In this document: one piece after another, positions 37,485 through 37,535 of the stretch
Position numbering within the stretch: the stretch's first letter is position 1
How the letters are laid out: every line of letters begins with the position of its first letter
Source of the DNA: Chlorokybus atmophyticus
Lineage: Eukaryota; Streptophyta; Chlorokybophyceae; Chlorokybales; Chlorokybaceae
Direction of reading: 5' to 3'
Length of the DNA stretch: 37,535 nt
Assembly (NCBI GenBank): GCA_009103225.1
Contig: RHPI01000671.1
Span: forward strand, 470,825 to 508,359
Translations under genes and position numbers: made by a program
The notes under the pieces: model-generated
The model's database searches: none
Seen by the model: only the letters and a program-made list of their open reading frames with translations
Told to the model about the DNA's origin: nothing

Positions 37485-37535
<51 letters not shown>
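37485..37535. repeat. GA microsatellite at the window edge
   Basis: An uninterrupted GA dinucleotide run of 51 bases continues to the end of the window; its full length is unknown. Confidence 0.95.

Overview
The window looks like nuclear DNA of a green alga, probably a chlorophyte of the volvocine/chlamydomonad type. This placement is inferred from GT-AG introns between short exons, long TG-rich introns, LRR, SLC13-like and voltage-channel-like exons, and the mix of retroelements. No rRNA, tRNA or organelle gene was seen. About two thirds of the window is retrotransposon.

Layout. (1) 1-3261, plus strand: probable host exons, an LRR-type gene at 157-1279 and one exon resembling a voltage-gated cation channel at 3156-3261, separated by about 1.9 kb without a recognisable gene. 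(2) 3600 to about 22.5 kb, minus strand: an old Ty3/gypsy element ('outer') split inside its reverse transcriptase by a younger relative ('inner', 6651-15659). The inner copy has two 788-bp LTRs that differ at 9 sites and a 4-bp CTTG target duplication. (3) About 22.7-28.4 kb, plus strand: a decayed chromovirus (Ty3/gypsy with chromodomain) containing a poly-G/N assembly gap. It is followed by the 3' end of a second chromovirus (28.44-29.05 kb). (4) 29.3-29.74 kb: the decayed C-terminal end of an SLC13-type transporter. (5) 30.57-30.82 kb: an artificial-looking poly-G block. (6) 31.4-32.5 kb: the 3' end of a non-LTR retrotransposon with a CCHC knuckle and a restriction-endonuclease-like domain. 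(7) 35.1-37.3 kb, minus strand: a multi-exon host gene of unknown function.

The most interesting system is the lineage of the two nested elements. Both copies read Gag (two zinc knuckles) - protease - C5 cytosine DNA methyltransferase - RT - RNase H - integrase - PHD finger. The retroelement therefore carries a putative DNA-methylation writer inside pol and a putative histone-mark reader at the integrase C-terminus. The methyltransferase shows motifs I, IV, VI, VIII, IX and X, with an unusual E-C in place of P-C at the catalytic motif in both copies. Both elements also show signs of Tf1-like self-priming. The predicted 5' end of the RNA, 32-33 nt after a TATA box, is complementary to a site about 300 nt downstream; in the inner copy that site directly abuts the 5' LTR.

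All element copies here are inactivated by stops, frameshifts and catalytic substitutions. Two stops match CGA-to-TGA changes when the copies are compared, as expected for methylated CpG. The architecture is read directly from sequence; activity, targeting and self-priming are inferences.
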